NCBI RefSeq assembly: GCF_011306175.1
Contig: NZ_CP049913.1
Location: forward strand, 1,302,001 to 1,366,000
DNA length: 64,000 nucleotides
From: Vibrio sp. HDW18
Lineage (GTDB): Bacteria; Pseudomonadota; Gammaproteobacteria; Enterobacterales; Vibrionaceae
Direction: 5' to 3'
Position numbers and translations under genes: made by a program. The notes beneath the pieces were generated by a model. That model was not told the origin of the DNA. It did not search any database and saw nothing but the letters and a program-made list of their open reading frames with translations. Shown here piece by piece: positions 39,835-50,926 of the stretch (position 1 is its first letter; each line of letters begins with the position of its first letter).

Positions 39835-41223
39835 ATGTCGTCGTATGTCGTACCCAGCCAACAGATCGTATGGGATCAGGCTATTTTGGATAAGTACAAC
39901 TACTCCGGTCCACGCTACACATCATACCCGACGGCGGTTGAGTTTCACGAAGCTTTTACCATCGCTGATTTTGATATGGCTTGTACTCAGTACCCTGAGC
40001 GGCCATTGTCGTTATATATTCATATCCCGTTTTGCCATCAGCTCTGCTATTACTGTGGTTGCAATAAGGTGATCACCCGTCATTCGCACAAAGCGGATCA
40101 ATATCTTGATGCGTTGGAGCAGGAGATTCGCCAGCGCGCCTCTTTGTTGCAGGATCGCAACGTGACTCAACTGCATTTTGGTGGTGGTACACCAACTTTC
40201 TTAACTCACTCGCAAATCAGTCGTTTGATGACGCTGCTACGCAGCGAATTTCATTTTGCTGAGCAGGCCGAGATCAGCATTGAAATCGATCCGCGAGAGA
40301 TTGAATTAGAGGTGTTGGATCACCTACGTCAAGAAGGCTTTAATCGAGTCAGTATTGGGGTGCAAGATTTTGATAAACAAGTGCAAAAGCTGGTTAACCG
40401 TGAGCAAGATGAGCAGTTCATTTTTGCCTTAGTCGAGCGAGCTAAACAGTTAGGTTTTCACTCGACCAATCTGGATTTGATTTATGGCTTACCGCTGCAA
40501 ACCGCGGCCAGTTTTGCCAAGACACTACAGCAAGTATTGACTATGCGCCCGGGGCGTTTGTCGGTCTTTAACTATGCACATATGCCGCAACTGTTTGCGG
40601 CGCAGCGTAAAATTAAAGAGATCGATTTGCCCGCAGCGCAAGAGAAGCTGGCGATTTTGCAGCAGACGATTGCTACTTTGACCGATGCTGGCTATCAGTT
40701 CATTGGTATGGACCATTTTGCCCTGCCAGATGATGAATTGGCCATTGCTCAGCGTAATGGCATTTTGCACCGCAATTTTCAGGGCTATACCACTCAAGGC
40801 GAGTGTGATTTAGTCGGTTTTGGTGTTTCGGCGATCTCCATGGTTGGTGACGTTTATGCTCAGAACCAAAAAGAGCTGAAAAAATACTACGCACAAGTGG
40901 ATGAAATGCGCCACGCGCTGTGGAAAGGAGTGGCTCTCGATCAGGATGATTTACTGCGTCGTGAAGTGATTAAGCAGCTGATTTGTAACTTTAAGCTGGA
41001 TAAAACTGCGCTTGAGCGTCAGTTTAATCTGCGTTTCAACCACTATTTTCGACAAGATTTGGCACTGTTGCAGACCTTTATTGACGATCAATTAGTGACG
41101 GTGGATGAACAGATGATTGAAGTGACGCTGCGCGGGCGTTTACTGATCCGTAATATCTGCATGTGTTTTGATAAATATCTGCGTGAACGGGCACGGCAGC
41201 AGCAGTTTTCACGGGTGATTTAA
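39835..41223 (+). CDS. hemN: HemN, oxygen-independent coproporphyrinogen III dehydrogenase
   Basis: 462 aa radical-SAM enzyme making protoporphyrinogen IX without oxygen. [4Fe-4S]/SAM motif CHQLCYYCGC (about residues 67-76), GGGTPTFL, EIDPREIE and GVQDFDKQVQKLVNREQ. The start ATG gives MSSYVVPSQQIVWDQAILDKY, the family N-terminus; an open frame upstream is ignored. Confidence 0.96.
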   Translation: MSSYVVPSQQIVWDQAILDKYNYSGPRYTSYPTAVEFHEAFTIADFDMACTQYPERPLSLYIHIPFCHQLCYYCGCNKVITRHSHKADQYLDALEQEIRQRASLLQDRNVTQLHFGGGTPTFLTHSQISRLMTLLRSEFHFAEQAEISIEIDPREIELEVLDHLRQEGFNRVSIGVQDFDKQVQKLVNREQDEQFIFALVERAKQLGFHSTNLDLIYGLPLQTAASFAKTLQQVLTMRPGRLSVFNYAHMPQLFAAQRKIKEIDLPAAQEKLAILQQTIATLTDAGYQFIGMDHFALPDDELAIAQRNGILHRNFQGYTTQGECDLVGFGVSAISMVGDVYAQNQKELKKYYAQVDEMRHALWKGVALDQDDLLRREVIKQLICNFKLDKTALERQFNLRFNHYFRQDLALLQTFIDDQLVTVDEQMIEVTLRGRLLIRNICMCFDKYLRERARQQQFSRVI

Positions 41224-41263
41224 CCCTCTATCCATCGCTTTATTCTCTTCACTAATCTCTCAT

Positions 41264-41305
41264 AACTATTCAGGCCACGGAATACCGTGGCCTGAATAGT
41301 TTTAA
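41264..41305. terminator. strong bidirectional terminator hemN / hemY
   Basis: A ~17-bp perfect stem (AACTATTCAGGCCACGG and its complement) with an AATA loop, followed by TTTTAA on the plus strand. It serves the convergent hemN and hemCDXY units. Confidence 0.88.
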
Positions 41306-41327
41306 CTCACGTTATCTTGAACTTAAG

Positions 41328-42503
41328 CTATTTGAGCAAAGAAAGCGCCTTGCGTGCCACATCATGTGCGGCGCGGGTTAACGTTTGTTGATCCAATGCT
41401 TCTGCCAAATAAGCGTAGTCGGAGACATCGGAGCGTAGTGATAGCGCTTGCTCCAGATGGTGCTGTGCATCAGCCCACTGTGCTTCACGCAAATACAGCT
41501 GGCCAAGTGCGCTGTGTGCTGGCGCATTATGCTGATCACGCTGTAGAGTCTGTTGCAATAAGCGGATCAGCGGCTGGCGATCGCTAAGATTGAGTTGTGG
41601 CAGCAGCGCATACAGCGCTGGCAGGTTGTGTTTATTCAAACATGGTTTGAGTATTGAAAATGCTTGTTCATCCGCTTGATACTGAATGAACAGGGGGATC
41701 ACGCTCGCGAGCAGATCGGGGTCAGTTTTAAGCTTACTGGGCATTTTCGACCAATATTGTACTAACCCGTCATGACCTTGTTGGCTGGCCACTTCATGCA
41801 CCATTGCCGCTTGTGCGGTCTGTTCGAGTTGCTGCGCTTCGGCGTTAGTGATGAGCTTGGCTTTGGTTAATTGGGGGAGCAGATCGAGCTGTGCTTGCCA
41901 CTTCGCTAACGCTTGATAGCATTGTTGCAGTAGGCGAAGGCGCAGAGGATGTTGCGAGTAACTCTGCTCTAGCTGCGTTAATGTGTTGAGGGCGGCGGCG
42001 TGATCCCCCTCGCTGATTTGCTGTTTAGCGCGGGTTAGCTCAACGGCCAAGGTGGCATGTGGTTGCTTGGCCGCCAGCGCTAAATAGTGATCGCGTTTGC
42101 TATGATTGCCCATCCCATGAGCGGCCTCGGCTGCGGTCAGATAGCACAGCAGTGGCATATCATGATAATTGGCCCAGCGTGTCGCTTTTTTTTCCGCTTG
42201 TGCCCAGTCACCTTCCAGCAATTTAATGATGGCTTGATTGGTGTAGCGACGTGAATGACGCTGTTTACGCACGCTAAACCAGTTCCAAGTATAAAAACCG
42301 GTACGCAGAATTTTTTTCACCGCCCATTCGAGCGCAAATAGCCCAGCTAAAGCGGCAATGATAAAAATCACTAATGTGGTGACGCTCATTTCGAGTGTGT
42401 GATTGGCAATCGAGATCAGCACATAGCCTTGTTGACCGGTGTATTGAGTGCCAACAAACAGGCCAAGACCCAATACCGCAAACAGAAAAATTAGACGGAT
42501 CAT
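41328..42503 (-). CDS. hemY: HemY, membrane-anchored TPR protein of the hem operon
   Basis: 391 aa: two membrane helices at the N-terminus (about 1-65), the YTNQAIIKLLEGDWAQAEK region and C-terminal TPR repeats (APAHSALGQLYLREAQWADAQHHLEQAL). Not the oxygen-dependent protoporphyrinogen oxidase that shares the name. It likely scaffolds haem synthesis enzymes. Last gene of hemCDXY, overlapping hemX by 4 bp. Confidence 0.92.
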   Translation of the reverse strand: MIRLIFLFAVLGLGLFVGTQYTGQQGYVLISIANHTLEMSVTTLVIFIIAALAGLFALEWAVKKILRTGFYTWNWFSVRKQRHSRRYTNQAIIKLLEGDWAQAEKKATRWANYHDMPLLCYLTAAEAAHGMGNHSKRDHYLALAAKQPHATLAVELTRAKQQISEGDHAAALNTLTQLEQSYSQHPLRLRLLQQCYQALAKWQAQLDLLPQLTKAKLITNAEAQQLEQTAQAAMVHEVASQQGHDGLVQYWSKMPSKLKTDPDLLASVIPLFIQYQADEQAFSILKPCLNKHNLPALYALLPQLNLSDRQPLIRLLQQTLQRDQHNAPAHSALGQLYLREAQWADAQHHLEQALSLRSDVSDYAYLAEALDQQTLTRAAHDVARKALSLLK

Positions 42504-43693
42504 GGTTGCTGCTCCGTTGTCAGTGGCGTGACGCTACGACGCAGGCGTTGGTTGATCGCTTCGCTGAGTGGTTGCTGACTTTGTAGTTTGATCGGGTATT
42601 CGACTTGCACTTGCAGTTTAGCCAGTTGTTCTAATGTGCTATTGAAAGCTTGTAGCGCAGGATCTTCAGCATTAAAGAAAGCGCTCGACCATTGCGCAGC
42701 CGTGGTCAGTGAGGTGTGGTAAATCACCTGTTGCTGAGCGTAAACCGCTTTGATTGCGGTCTCTAATTTCGCTTTTAGATTCTCTTGTAAGTAGAAGTGT
42801 TGGCTAGGGGCCAGTAATGGGATCGCATTGCCATCACGGGAACGAAAAGTAATAAAATGGCCAGCAAACGCGGTGAGTGAGCGACGCAGATTGGTTTGCC
42901 AATCGGTAATATCCTCTGACACCGCTTGGCTTGCGAGAGGTGGTTGTTCGGTGGGTAACATCGCATTGGCCAACGGTAAGCTCGCCACTTGTTGCTGTAA
43001 ACTGATCAGGCGTAACACTAAGCCATCGCGGTCAATGATGGGGATTGATTTGAGCGTGGTAATGTCATTTGCAAACGCTTTGCGCAGTGGGGTGAGGCTT
43101 GGATCATTGAGGGTGGCGATCCGTTGGTCAGCGGTTTGCATTAATTGAGTCGCGCTTGTGACGTCCTGTTCGATAAACAGTTTACGCCCGGCCAGTTTGA
43201 CCAAATAGTCGGCCTCGGCGAGTAACCAATCATTGGGACGGCGGCCCTGAATATCGGCTAAGGTAAGCTGCAAGCTGGCCAGACTTTGCTGTTGTTGCTT
43301 GAGCTCAGTTTCGGTGCGCTGAGCAAGGGTTGTGGTTTGCGAGGTTGTACGGGCCTGCGTTTGTTCAAGTTCAGCGGTGAGATCGGATCGCGTTTGCTGC
43401 AGCTCTGTGCGTAAGGCTTGTAACTCACTTTGCCATTTGCTGGTTTGCTGCTGGTGCAAATACGCAAGGCCAGCGCCTAGAGCCAACACCAACACTAAGG
43501 CGAGACTGGCCAGCTTTTTACCGGATTGGTTTGCTGGCGGAGGGGTTACTTTAGTTGGATTTGGCGGCGCGGCTTTCGCGCTGGTCGGTTTGGTTGCGGT
43601 ATCACTCGCACTACTGGCGGTACTTGAGGCCGGAGTGGGTGGCTTAGGGTTAGTGGTTTCAGGTTCTTGTTGCGGTTTATGCTGGTCGGTCAT
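42500..43693 (-). CDS. hemX: HemX, membrane protein of the hem operon
   Basis: 397 aa: Pro/Thr/Ala-rich cytoplasmic N-terminus (about 1-55), one membrane helix (about 65-82), a coiled coil (about 85-150) and the HemX domain with NDWLLAEADYLVKLAGRKLF. It is often annotated as uroporphyrinogen III methyltransferase, but no methyltransferase motif is seen. Overlaps hemD by 17 bp. Confidence 0.92.
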   Translation of the reverse strand: MTDQHKPQQEPETTNPKPPTPASSTASSASDTATKPTSAKAAPPNPTKVTPPPANQSGKKLASLALVLVLALGAGLAYLHQQQTSKWQSELQALRTELQQTRSDLTAELEQTQARTTSQTTTLAQRTETELKQQQQSLASLQLTLADIQGRRPNDWLLAEADYLVKLAGRKLFIEQDVTSATQLMQTADQRIATLNDPSLTPLRKAFANDITTLKSIPIIDRDGLVLRLISLQQQVASLPLANAMLPTEQPPLASQAVSEDITDWQTNLRRSLTAFAGHFITFRSRDGNAIPLLAPSQHFYLQENLKAKLETAIKAVYAQQQVIYHTSLTTAAQWSSAFFNAEDPALQAFNSTLEQLAKLQVQVEYPIKLQSQQPLSEAINQRLRRSVTPLTTEQQP

Positions 43694-44441
43694 TGCTCAG
43701 AGTTCCTGTTGCTTGGGGCATGAGTGCCGCCACGAAATCTTGATTGCTCGCGCTGGCGGCGATCACAATCTGATCAAATCCTAGCTTAGCGGCGTGGGCC
43801 GCAATTCGTTGACTGGGGACAAATAGCCTGAGGGCTTGCGCCCATATCAGGCTTAATCCATCCAGTTGGCCAATAAAAAAATCCAGTTGTTCAGCACTGG
43901 TGATCACTAGTGAGCTTACTTGGGCCTGCTGCCATTGTGCAACCTGTTCACTGGCACAAAACCTCACTTGCTCACGGCAGTAAGCCTCTTGATAGTCAAC
44001 CTTGGCTCCTCGATCGGTTAAGGTGGAATGGATCAGTTCGCGCCCACCGTTGCCGCGTAAAATCACAATGTGATTGCCGGCCACCTGCTGCAATCCATTG
44101 AGTGCCAGTAGATGTTCACTGTCGCTAATCGAGGGATAGTCTACTGATTGCTGGCACGCTTTGCTGAGAACATGCGCGGTTTTTTGACCAACGGCAAGAT
44201 AAAGCGGCCGGGTCGGCCAGTTGTGGTGCAGACGTTGTAGCCACTGGTGGCTAAAATGAACCGCGTGTTGGCTGACAGCGATAATGATGTCACAGGATGC
44301 GAAATGATCGGTCAGGGTAACCAGTTGCGGGCTAGCTGAGAGCGTGATCAGAGGATGCTGCACAGCGGCAATGCCCTGCTGGTGTAGCCGTTGGCACAAC
44401 TCTGCACCTTGCTCTGCCGGACGAGTGACCAATACTGTCAT
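43677..44441 (-). CDS. hemD: HemD, uroporphyrinogen III synthase
   Basis: 254 aa. Closes hydroxymethylbilane to uroporphyrinogen III. N-terminus VLVTRPAEQGAELCQRL, middle VGQKTAH and VILRGNGGRELI, and C-terminal SLVITSAEQL and PSQRIAAHAAKLG match the bilobed family. It starts 32 bp after the hemC stop. Confidence 0.93.
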   Translation of the reverse strand: MTVLVTRPAEQGAELCQRLHQQGIAAVQHPLITLSASPQLVTLTDHFASCDIIIAVSQHAVHFSHQWLQRLHHNWPTRPLYLAVGQKTAHVLSKACQQSVDYPSISDSEHLLALNGLQQVAGNHIVILRGNGGRELIHSTLTDRGAKVDYQEAYCREQVRFCASEQVAQWQQAQVSSLVITSAEQLDFFIGQLDGLSLIWAQALRLFVPSQRIAAHAAKLGFDQIVIAASASNQDFVAALMPQATGTLSNDRPA

Positions 44442-44473
44442 AGCACCCTCAATTGGTTAGCGATGTTCGCGGC

Positions 44474-45406
44474 TTATTGATGCTCATAGAGGCGTTGCAG
44501 GATCTCTTGGGCGCCTTGGCTAAGCAGTTGCTCGGCCAAGGTAATCCCCAGTTGTTCTGCATCGGAGCGTGGACCGCGAATTTCACCACGCACGATTTGT
44601 GAGCCATCAGGTTCACCGACTAAAGCGCGTAACCAGATTTGATCGCCATCGAGCAAGGCGTAGCTACCAATCGGTACCTGACAGCCACCTTGTAGCGTTA
44701 GATTCATGGCTCGCTCAGCGAGTACTCGATCTGCGCTATCACGGTGATTAAGTGGCGCTAGCAGTGCGCGTACCCGTTGGTCATCCAAACGACACTCAAT
44801 CCCAACCGCGCCCTGGCCAACCGCCGGTAGAGATTGCTCCGGTTCGATAAAACTGCGGATTCGACTGGCGAGTTGGAGCCGTTTCAGGCCGGCGGCCGCT
44901 AAAATAATCGCATCGTATTCTCCGGCATCTAACTTATTTAATCGGGTGCCGACGTTGCCGCGCAGCTCTTTAATCACTAAGTCGGGACGCGCCGCTTTTA
45001 ATTGGGATTGGCGACGTAGGCTGCAAGTGCCGACCATGCCGCCAATCGGCAGATCATCGAGACTAGCGTAGTGGTTGGAAACCAAGGCATCACGCGGATC
45101 TTCGCGCTCACAAATGGTGACTAAGCCGAGTCCGGGCGGGAAATCAACTGGCACATCTTTCATCGAATGTACCGCCAAATCGGCACGCCCTTCGAGCATG
45201 GCAATTTCCAGCTCTTTGACAAACAGGCCTTTACCGCCCACTTTGGCGAGCGGGGTATCTAAAATCACATCTCCGCGCGTTACCATAGTCACCAACTCGA
45301 CCTGTAACCCAGGATGCGCGGCCATTAAGGCCTCTTTAACATAGTTGGCTTGCCATAATGCCAGTGGGCTTTGACGGGTGGCAATTCGAATTGGCCTCTC
45401 GCTCAT
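44474..45406 (-). CDS. hemC: HemC, hydroxymethylbilane synthase (porphobilinogen deaminase)
   Basis: 310 aa. Start at ATG 45406 ([19 protein letters not shown]); the frame is open 67 codons further upstream without family likeness. Cofactor-binding Cys in [10 protein letters not shown], plus [12 protein letters not shown] and [10 protein letters not shown]. First gene of hemCDXY, divergent from cyaA as in E. coli. Confidence 0.96.
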   Translation of the reverse strand: MSERPIRIATRQSPLALWQANYVKEALMAAHPGLQVELVTMVTRGDVILDTPLAKVGGKGLFVKELEIAMLEGRADLAVHSMKDVPVDFPPGLGLVTICEREDPRDALVSNHYASLDDLPIGGMVGTCSLRRQSQLKAARPDLVIKELRGNVGTRLNKLDAGEYDAIILAAAGLKRLQLASRIRSFIEPEQSLPAVGQGAVGIECRLDDQRVRALLAPLNHRDSADRVLAERAMNLTLQGGCQVPIGSYALLDGDQIWLRALVGEPDGSQIVRGEIRGPRSDAEQLGITLAEQLLSQGAQEILQRLYEHQ

Positions 45407-45676
45407 GGTGATATTCCTGTTCATTGATCTAAACTGGCTTAATCCTATCACTGGCAGCCAAAAATACTTACAACTAAAAATGCCCATAACCAGCGGGCGT
45501 TGGGCAAGATTTATGGCCTGAATTTTGTCCAGCTTGTGGCGTGGGTAAGGTGTGATATGCTGCCAAGAGCGCTTTACCGAAGGTGAAATAAGTGTTAGAT
45601 TGATCACGTTTTGTTGGCATGGTCGCGTGAAAGATAACCAAAAAGCGGCGTCTATCTGGTATTCAGGGAAGCAAAC

Positions 45677-48208
45677 TTGCAGTCTTATACTCAGACCTTA
45701 ATCCATCGACTTGATAAGCTAAACCGGCAACGTATCGAACGTGCGCTGGCTCTTATGGATTTGCAAAGCCAACGCGTTGTCCATTTTATTCCTACCCTAT
45801 TTCAGTTTAATCATCCTTTAATCCCCGGTTATTTTTCTGCTGATACGCCATGTGGCGTGCATCTGTTCACGGCTAATGCGATTCAGCAACAATTTATTGA
45901 TGATATTGAATTAACGCTCGGTGAGCGGTTAGCTGTGACGCAGTCGCCTCAGATCCTCGGCCTCTACACCATGGGTAGTACTTCATCGATTGGCCAAAGC
46001 ACCTCTAGCGATCTGGATATTTGGGTCTGTGTGGCAGCCAGCATGAGCGGTGAGGCGCGCGACAATTTATCGAGTAAATGTCTGCTGATCACCGATTGGG
46101 CCAAAAGCCAAGGTGTGGAAGCCAATTTCTTCATTATTGATGAACAGCGGTTTCGGGATAACTATTCGGAAGCGTTAAGTGGTGAAAACTGTGGTTCGTC
46201 GCAGCATCTATTGTTGTTGGATGAATTTTATCGCTCTGCGGTACGCTTGGCTGGTAAACGGCTGCTGTGGCAGATCGTGCCACCCGAAATGGAAGAGTGT
46301 TACGACCAATATGTTGAGCAACTGTGTTGCAACGGCTATTTGGACTGCAATGAGTGGATTGATTTCGGCAAACTGAATCGGATCCCCGCGGAAGAGTATT
46401 TTGGTGCCAATTTGTGGCAACTGTATAAGAGCATTGATTCACCTTACAAATCGGTACTCAAAGCGATCCTGCTCGAAGCGTACTCGTGGGAATACCCTCA
46501 TACTCAGTTATTGAGCCTCGACAGCAAACGACGTTTTTTTGCCGATGAGCCCGATCTGTATGGCATGGATTCCTACTATCTGATGCTAGAAAAAGTCACC
46601 CGCTATCTAGAGCGGATTGGCGATACCATGCGCTTAGATTTGGTGCGGCGCTGTTTTTACCTGAAAACCCATGAAAAGTTGTCGCGCGAGCCGGGGCTAG
46701 GTTCAATGCCGTGGCGGCGTGAAGCCTTGCGTGAACTCACCACTCGATGGCAGTGGAGCCCTGCGGCGATTGCCGAATTGGATAGCCGTCGTCACTGGAA
46801 AGTTGAGCAAGTCAAAGTGGTGCACCACGCCTTGCTGGACGCGCTGATGCTCAGCTACCGTAATTTAATCCAGTTTGCGCGACGTAATGACATTACCTCC
46901 GCGATCAGTCCGCAAGATATTTCGATTCTGGCGCGCAAACTGTACGCGGCATTTGAAGTGTTACCGGGCAAGGTGACACTACTCAATCCACAAATTTCCC
47001 CTGATTTGCACGAGCCTGACCTCAGCTTTATTGAAGTATGTGCTGGGCGTAGCAATAAACCAGGTTGGTATCTGTATAAGCAGCCGCTACAAGCGCAGCG
47101 CTTAATTGGTCAGCCTTGTCTTGAGCATAATGAATATCTCAGTAAATTGGTGGCTTGGGCATTTTTTAACGGCCTGATCACGGAATCGACCCGCTTGCAT
47201 GCAGTGGTGCGTGCCGCCGAGCTAGATATTGATAAGTTCTACCAAATGGTTAGCGATCTGCGTAATACCTTTTCACTGCGCAAGCGTCGTCCGACCATGC
47301 AAGCATTGGCCAACCCTTGTGAAATTAGCCAACTGGCGATGTTCATCAATTTTGAGCATGATCCCACCAGCGAACTCAGTGGTAAGGCGTTAAAAGTCGA
47401 TCTGAAAAATATCGATATTTTCAGTTTTAGCACTGAGCAAAAATGTTTGGTGGGCAGTGTTGATTTAGTGTACCGCAACTCATGGCAAGAAGTGCGCACC
47501 CTGCATTTTGAAGGGCAGACCGCGATGCTTGATGCATTGAAAACCGTGCTGGGCAAAATGCATCAAGATGCGCTACCTCCGGAATCGGTGGATGTGTTCT
47601 GTTACAGCAGAAACTTACGCGGCGTGATGCGTAACTTGGTTTATCAACTGTTGGCGGAATGCATTGATTTACGCCTCAAACCGATGGAGCAAGAGAAGCG
47701 TCGCCGCTTTAAGGCGCTGCGGATGGGCGATCAAATGTATGGCTTATTCTTTGAGCGGCGTGGCGTTTCGGTGCAGAGGCTGGAAAATTCGGTCGACTTT
47801 TATCGCAGTATTTCTACCAATAAACTCAAAGGCTCGCCGTTGCTGATGCTAGACCGTGATGAAGACTATCCGTTACCCGCGGTGGTCGATAGCTTTGCCA
47901 GTGAAGGGTTAGTGCAATTTTTCTTTGAAGATACCGAGAAAGGTTTCAACATCTATGTGTTGGATGAAGCCAATCGGGTTGAGGTCTACCACCAGTTCAA
48001 TGGCGAAAAAGATGAGATGATTGCCAGCGTCAACAGTTTCTATACTTCGATCCTAGATGACAGCAATAAACTCGGCGCCAAAAGCATCAACTTTAACCTA
48101 CCGCAGTACTACCAAATTATTCACCCTGAAGAGGGCGAAACTTATGTGGTGCCGTATCGTAACGACAGCGCCTTGTATTCCAAGCTTTCTCAAGTGGTCA
48201 ACGCTTAA
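45677..48208 (+). CDS. cyaA: CyaA, class I adenylate cyclase
   Basis: 843 aa from TTG 45677; E. coli cyaA also starts with a rare UUG, which limits its translation. N-terminal catalytic domain with [23 protein letters not shown] (the G-S...DxD nucleotidyltransferase-type motif, about residues 95-117) and a C-terminal regulatory domain that responds to the glucose PTS. A TGTGA half-site at 45551-45555 might be part of a CRP site. cAMP made here controls CRP. Confidence 0.96.
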   Translation: MQSYTQTLIHRLDKLNRQRIERALALMDLQSQRVVHFIPTLFQFNHPLIPGYFSADTPCGVHLFTANAIQQQFIDDIELTLGERLAVTQSPQILGLYTMGSTSSIGQSTSSDLDIWVCVAASMSGEARDNLSSKCLLITDWAKSQGVEANFFIIDEQRFRDNYSEALSGENCGSSQHLLLLDEFYRSAVRLAGKRLLWQIVPPEMEECYDQYVEQLCCNGYLDCNEWIDFGKLNRIPAEEYFGANLWQLYKSIDSPYKSVLKAILLEAYSWEYPHTQLLSLDSKRRFFADEPDLYGMDSYYLMLEKVTRYLERIGDTMRLDLVRRCFYLKTHEKLSREPGLGSMPWRREALRELTTRWQWSPAAIAELDSRRHWKVEQVKVVHHALLDALMLSYRNLIQFARRNDITSAISPQDISILARKLYAAFEVLPGKVTLLNPQISPDLHEPDLSFIEVCAGRSNKPGWYLYKQPLQAQRLIGQPCLEHNEYLSKLVAWAFFNGLITESTRLHAVVRAAELDIDKFYQMVSDLRNTFSLRKRRPTMQALANPCEISQLAMFINFEHDPTSELSGKALKVDLKNIDIFSFSTEQKCLVGSVDLVYRNSWQEVRTLHFEGQTAMLDALKTVLGKMHQDALPPESVDVFCYSRNLRGVMRNLVYQLLAECIDLRLKPMEQEKRRRFKALRMGDQMYGLFFERRGVSVQRLENSVDFYRSISTNKLKGSPLLMLDRDEDYPLPAVVDSFASEGLVQFFFEDTEKGFNIYVLDEANRVEVYHQFNGEKDEMIASVNSFYTSILDDSNKLGAKSINFNLPQYYQIIHPEEGETYVVPYRNDSALYSKLSQVVNA

Positions 48209-48234
48209 GCGACCGTTAACGTAAGCGCCAGTCA

Positions 48235-48258
48235 AAAAGAGCACCGCGGTGCTCTTTT
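48235..48258. terminator. bidirectional terminator cyaA / cyaY
   Basis: Perfect palindrome AAAAGAGCACCGCGGTGCTCTTTT; A and T runs make it work in both directions between the convergent genes. Confidence 0.85.
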
Positions 48259-48278
48259 GCTATGACATATTGTGCCGG

Positions 48279-48593
48279 TTAGCACCATTCAATCGGCTGA
48301 TCAGCCTGTTTGTCACATTCCTGTTTGAGCAAGGTCAGCAATTCCAAGCCAGTTTTTGAGCAGATCCACTCGCCAGCGGTCCATTTAAAATGGTAGCCAC
48401 CAGATTTTGAAGCCAACCAAATCTCACGCATTGGTTCTTGACGGTTGATGATGATTTGGCTGCGATCATCAAATTCCAGCGTCATGACATTGCCCACCGT
48501 CTCATAGTCGATATCGGCACCTGCTTCATCAATCATGGTTTCGATATATTGCAGTTGGCGGTCGACGATTTGATGAAATTCAGTTTCGTTCAT
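48279..48593 (-). CDS. cyaY: CyaY, bacterial frataxin
   Basis: 104 aa. Acidic N-terminal helix (NETEFHQIVDRQLQYIETMIDEAGADIDYE) that binds iron, then VMTLEFDDRSQIIINRQEP and IWLASKSGGYHFKW of the frataxin sheet. Regulates IscS-dependent Fe-S cluster assembly. Convergent with cyaA and divergent from lptM. Confidence 0.95.
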   Translation of the reverse strand: MNETEFHQIVDRQLQYIETMIDEAGADIDYETVGNVMTLEFDDRSQIIINRQEPMREIWLASKSGGYHFKWTAGEWICSKTGLELLTLLKQECDKQADQPIEWC

Positions 48594-48668
48594 CTTCTCT
48601 ATCCTATTGCTTTTCCTAATCGTGGTGCGATTATAGGGGGCATTGATTCAATAAGCACGATATGCCCA

Positions 48669-48785
48669 ATGAAAAACACATTCACAGCACTGTTTTTGTT
48701 GTCGGTTCTCACCTTGGCGGGATGCGGTCAAACCGGACCACTGTATATGCCCGATGATGCCAAATCGAGTGAGCAAGTTCAGTAA
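48669..48785 (+). CDS. lptM: LptM (YifL), small lipoprotein of LPS transport
   Basis: 38 aa. Signal sequence MKNTFTALFLLSVLTLAGC with lipobox LAGC, mature peptide CGQTGPLYMPDD typical of YifL/LptM. The E. coli protein helps LptD mature in the LptDE translocon. It precedes lysA by 32 bp, the same linkage as in other Vibrio and many gamma-proteobacteria. Confidence 0.88.
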   Translation: MKNTFTALFLLSVLTLAGCGQTGPLYMPDDAKSSEQVQ

Positions 48786-48817
48786 ATCACACGACCGAAT
48801 AAAAAAGGGAACACATT

Positions 48818-50071
48818 TTGGATTATTTCAATTATCAGGACGATGGTCAGTTGTGGGCGGAACAAGTACCTCTGGCCGATTTGGCTACCCAGTACGGCAC
48901 GCCACTGTACGTTTACTCAAGAGCCACCTTAGAGCGCCACTGGCGCGCATTTGATCAGGCGTTGGGCGATTTTCCACACCTGATTTGCTATGCGGTGAAA
49001 GCCAACTCGAACCTTGGGGTACTGAATGTGCTCGCGCGTTTAGGTTCAGGTTTCGATATCGTTTCGATTGGCGAGTTAGAGCGTGTGCTGGCCGCTGGGG
49101 GCGATCCGAGTAAGGTAGTGTTTTCTGGGGTCGGCAAAACCGATGCCGAAATGCGCCGTGCGCTGCAATTGCAGATCAAATGCTTTAACGTAGAATCGGA
49201 GCCTGAGCTGCTCCGCCTTAATCAAGTTGCGGCAGAATTAGGGGTTCGCGCGCCGATTTCGCTACGCATCAATCCCGATGTGGATGCGAAAACCCATCCT
49301 TATATTTCGACCGGCTTACGTGATAACAAATTTGGTATCACCTTTGAGCGTGCCGAGCAAGTGTACCGGTTGGCGCACAGTTTGCCCAATTTGCAGGTGC
49401 ATGGCATTGATTGCCACATTGGCTCGCAGTTAACTGAGCTGGCACCGTTTATTGATGCTACCGATCGGTTGCTGGCCTTGATTGATAAACTCCAAGCCCA
49501 AGGCATTCATATTCGTCACTTAGATGTGGGGGGCGGCCTTGGGGTGGTGTATCGCGATGAATTACCGCCGCAGCCTTCGCAATACGCCAAAGCGTTGCTC
49601 GATCGCCTTGAGCTGCATCGAGATTTAGAGCTGATTTTTGAACCAGGCCGCGCGATTGCCGCCAATGCCGGTGTGTTACTGACCAAGGTTGAGTATCTCA
49701 AACACACGGAACATAAAAATTTTGCGATTATTGATGCGGCGATGAATGATCTGATCCGCCCTGCGCTATATCAAGCGTGGCAGGCGATCATTCCACTGCG
49801 CCCACGTACTGGCGTCGCGCAAACCTATGATCTGGTGGGGCCCGTGTGTGAAACCAGTGATTTTTTAGGCAAAGATCGTGACTTAGTGTTACAAGAGGGC
49901 GATCTATTGGCGGTGCGCTCTTCTGGCGCGTATGGTTTTACCATGGCGTCGAATTACAATACTCGCCCACGAGTAGCAGAAGTGATGGTTGATGGCCAGC
50001 AAGCCTATTTGGTGCGTCAGCGTGAATCGCTCAGCAGTTTGTGGGCATTAGAATCGGTTTTACCAGAGTAA
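48818..50071 (+). CDS. lysA: LysA, diaminopimelate decarboxylase
   Basis: 417 aa from TTG 48818, PLP fold III enzyme making lysine. PLP lysine in [37 protein letters not shown] and [10 protein letters not shown] with the catalytic Cys. Start assigned from family N-terminus [14 protein letters not shown] and a GGGA upstream. dapF follows by 11 bp. Confidence 0.95.
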   Translation: MDYFNYQDDGQLWAEQVPLADLATQYGTPLYVYSRATLERHWRAFDQALGDFPHLICYAVKANSNLGVLNVLARLGSGFDIVSIGELERVLAAGGDPSKVVFSGVGKTDAEMRRALQLQIKCFNVESEPELLRLNQVAAELGVRAPISLRINPDVDAKTHPYISTGLRDNKFGITFERAEQVYRLAHSLPNLQVHGIDCHIGSQLTELAPFIDATDRLLALIDKLQAQGIHIRHLDVGGGLGVVYRDELPPQPSQYAKALLDRLELHRDLELIFEPGRAIAANAGVLLTKVEYLKHTEHKNFAIIDAAMNDLIRPALYQAWQAIIPLRPRTGVAQTYDLVGPVCETSDFLGKDRDLVLQEGDLLAVRSSGAYGFTMASNYNTRPRVAEVMVDGQQAYLVRQRESLSSLWALESVLPE

Positions 50072-50082
50072 AGTTATCTTCT

Positions 50083-50913
50083 ATGCATTTCCATTTTTCT
50101 AAAATGCACGGCTTGGGTAACGACTTTATGGTCGTGGACTGCGTTACCCAAAACGTCTTCTTCTCTCCGGAATTGATCCGTCGCTTGGCGGATCGGCATA
50201 CCGGGGTTGGTTTTGATCAGTTGTTGGTGGTTGAAGCCCCTTACGATCCAGAGTCTGATTTCCATTACCGGATCTTCAATGCTGATGGCAGTGAAGTTGA
50301 ACAGTGTGGCAATGGCGCGCGCTGTTTCGCTCGCTTTGTGCGCATGAAAGGGTTGACCAACAAATATACCATCAATGTCAGTACCAAAAGAGGCAAGATG
50401 GTGCTCAATGTGGAAGAGGAAGATTTGATCACCGTCAATATGGGTGTGCCAGAATTTGAACCGAGTAAAATTCCATTTCGGGCTAAACAAACTGAAAAAA
50501 CCTATATTTTGCGAGTTGGCGAGCAAACCCTGTTTTGTGGCGCGGTAAGTATGGGCAATCCACACGTTGTGACTGTGGTTGATGAGATCAGCACTGCGGC
50601 AGTCGCCAGTTTGGGGCCGTTGCTTGAGTCGCACGAACGCTTTCCTGAGCGGGTCAACGCTGGTTTTATGCAAGTGGTGAGCCGAGACGAGATTAAGCTG
50701 CGAGTTTATGAACGTGGTGCAGGTGAAACCCAAGCCTGTGGTAGTGGTGCTTGTGCCGCAGTGGCGGTGGGCATCGTACAAGGGCTGTTGGCTGAACAAG
50801 TGCGAGTGCATCTGCCGGGTGGTGAATTGGAAATCAGTTGGCAAGGCCCCGGTAAACCGCTGTATATGACTGGTCCTGCGACCCATATCTACGATGGTCA
50901 AATCTCGTGCTAA
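50083..50913 (+). CDS. dapF: DapF, diaminopimelate epimerase
   Basis: 276 aa; interconverts LL- and meso-diaminopimelate for lysine and peptidoglycan. [19 protein letters not shown] start, catalytic Cys pair in [13 protein letters not shown] and [11 protein letters not shown]. Operon lysA-dapF-DUF484-xerC. Confidence 0.96.
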   Translation: MHFHFSKMHGLGNDFMVVDCVTQNVFFSPELIRRLADRHTGVGFDQLLVVEAPYDPESDFHYRIFNADGSEVEQCGNGARCFARFVRMKGLTNKYTINVSTKRGKMVLNVEEEDLITVNMGVPEFEPSKIPFRAKQTEKTYILRVGEQTLFCGAVSMGNPHVVTVVDEISTAAVASLGPLLESHERFPERVNAGFMQVVSRDEIKLRVYERGAGETQACGSGACAAVAVGIVQGLLAEQVRVHLPGGELEISWQGPGKPLYMTGPATHIYDGQISC

Positions 50914-50926
50914 TTGAGGTGCAATT

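Noticed and set aside
50074..50901. 275-codon minus-strand ORF opposite dapF
   Set aside because: Shadow of dapF; the plus-strand protein has every epimerase motif.
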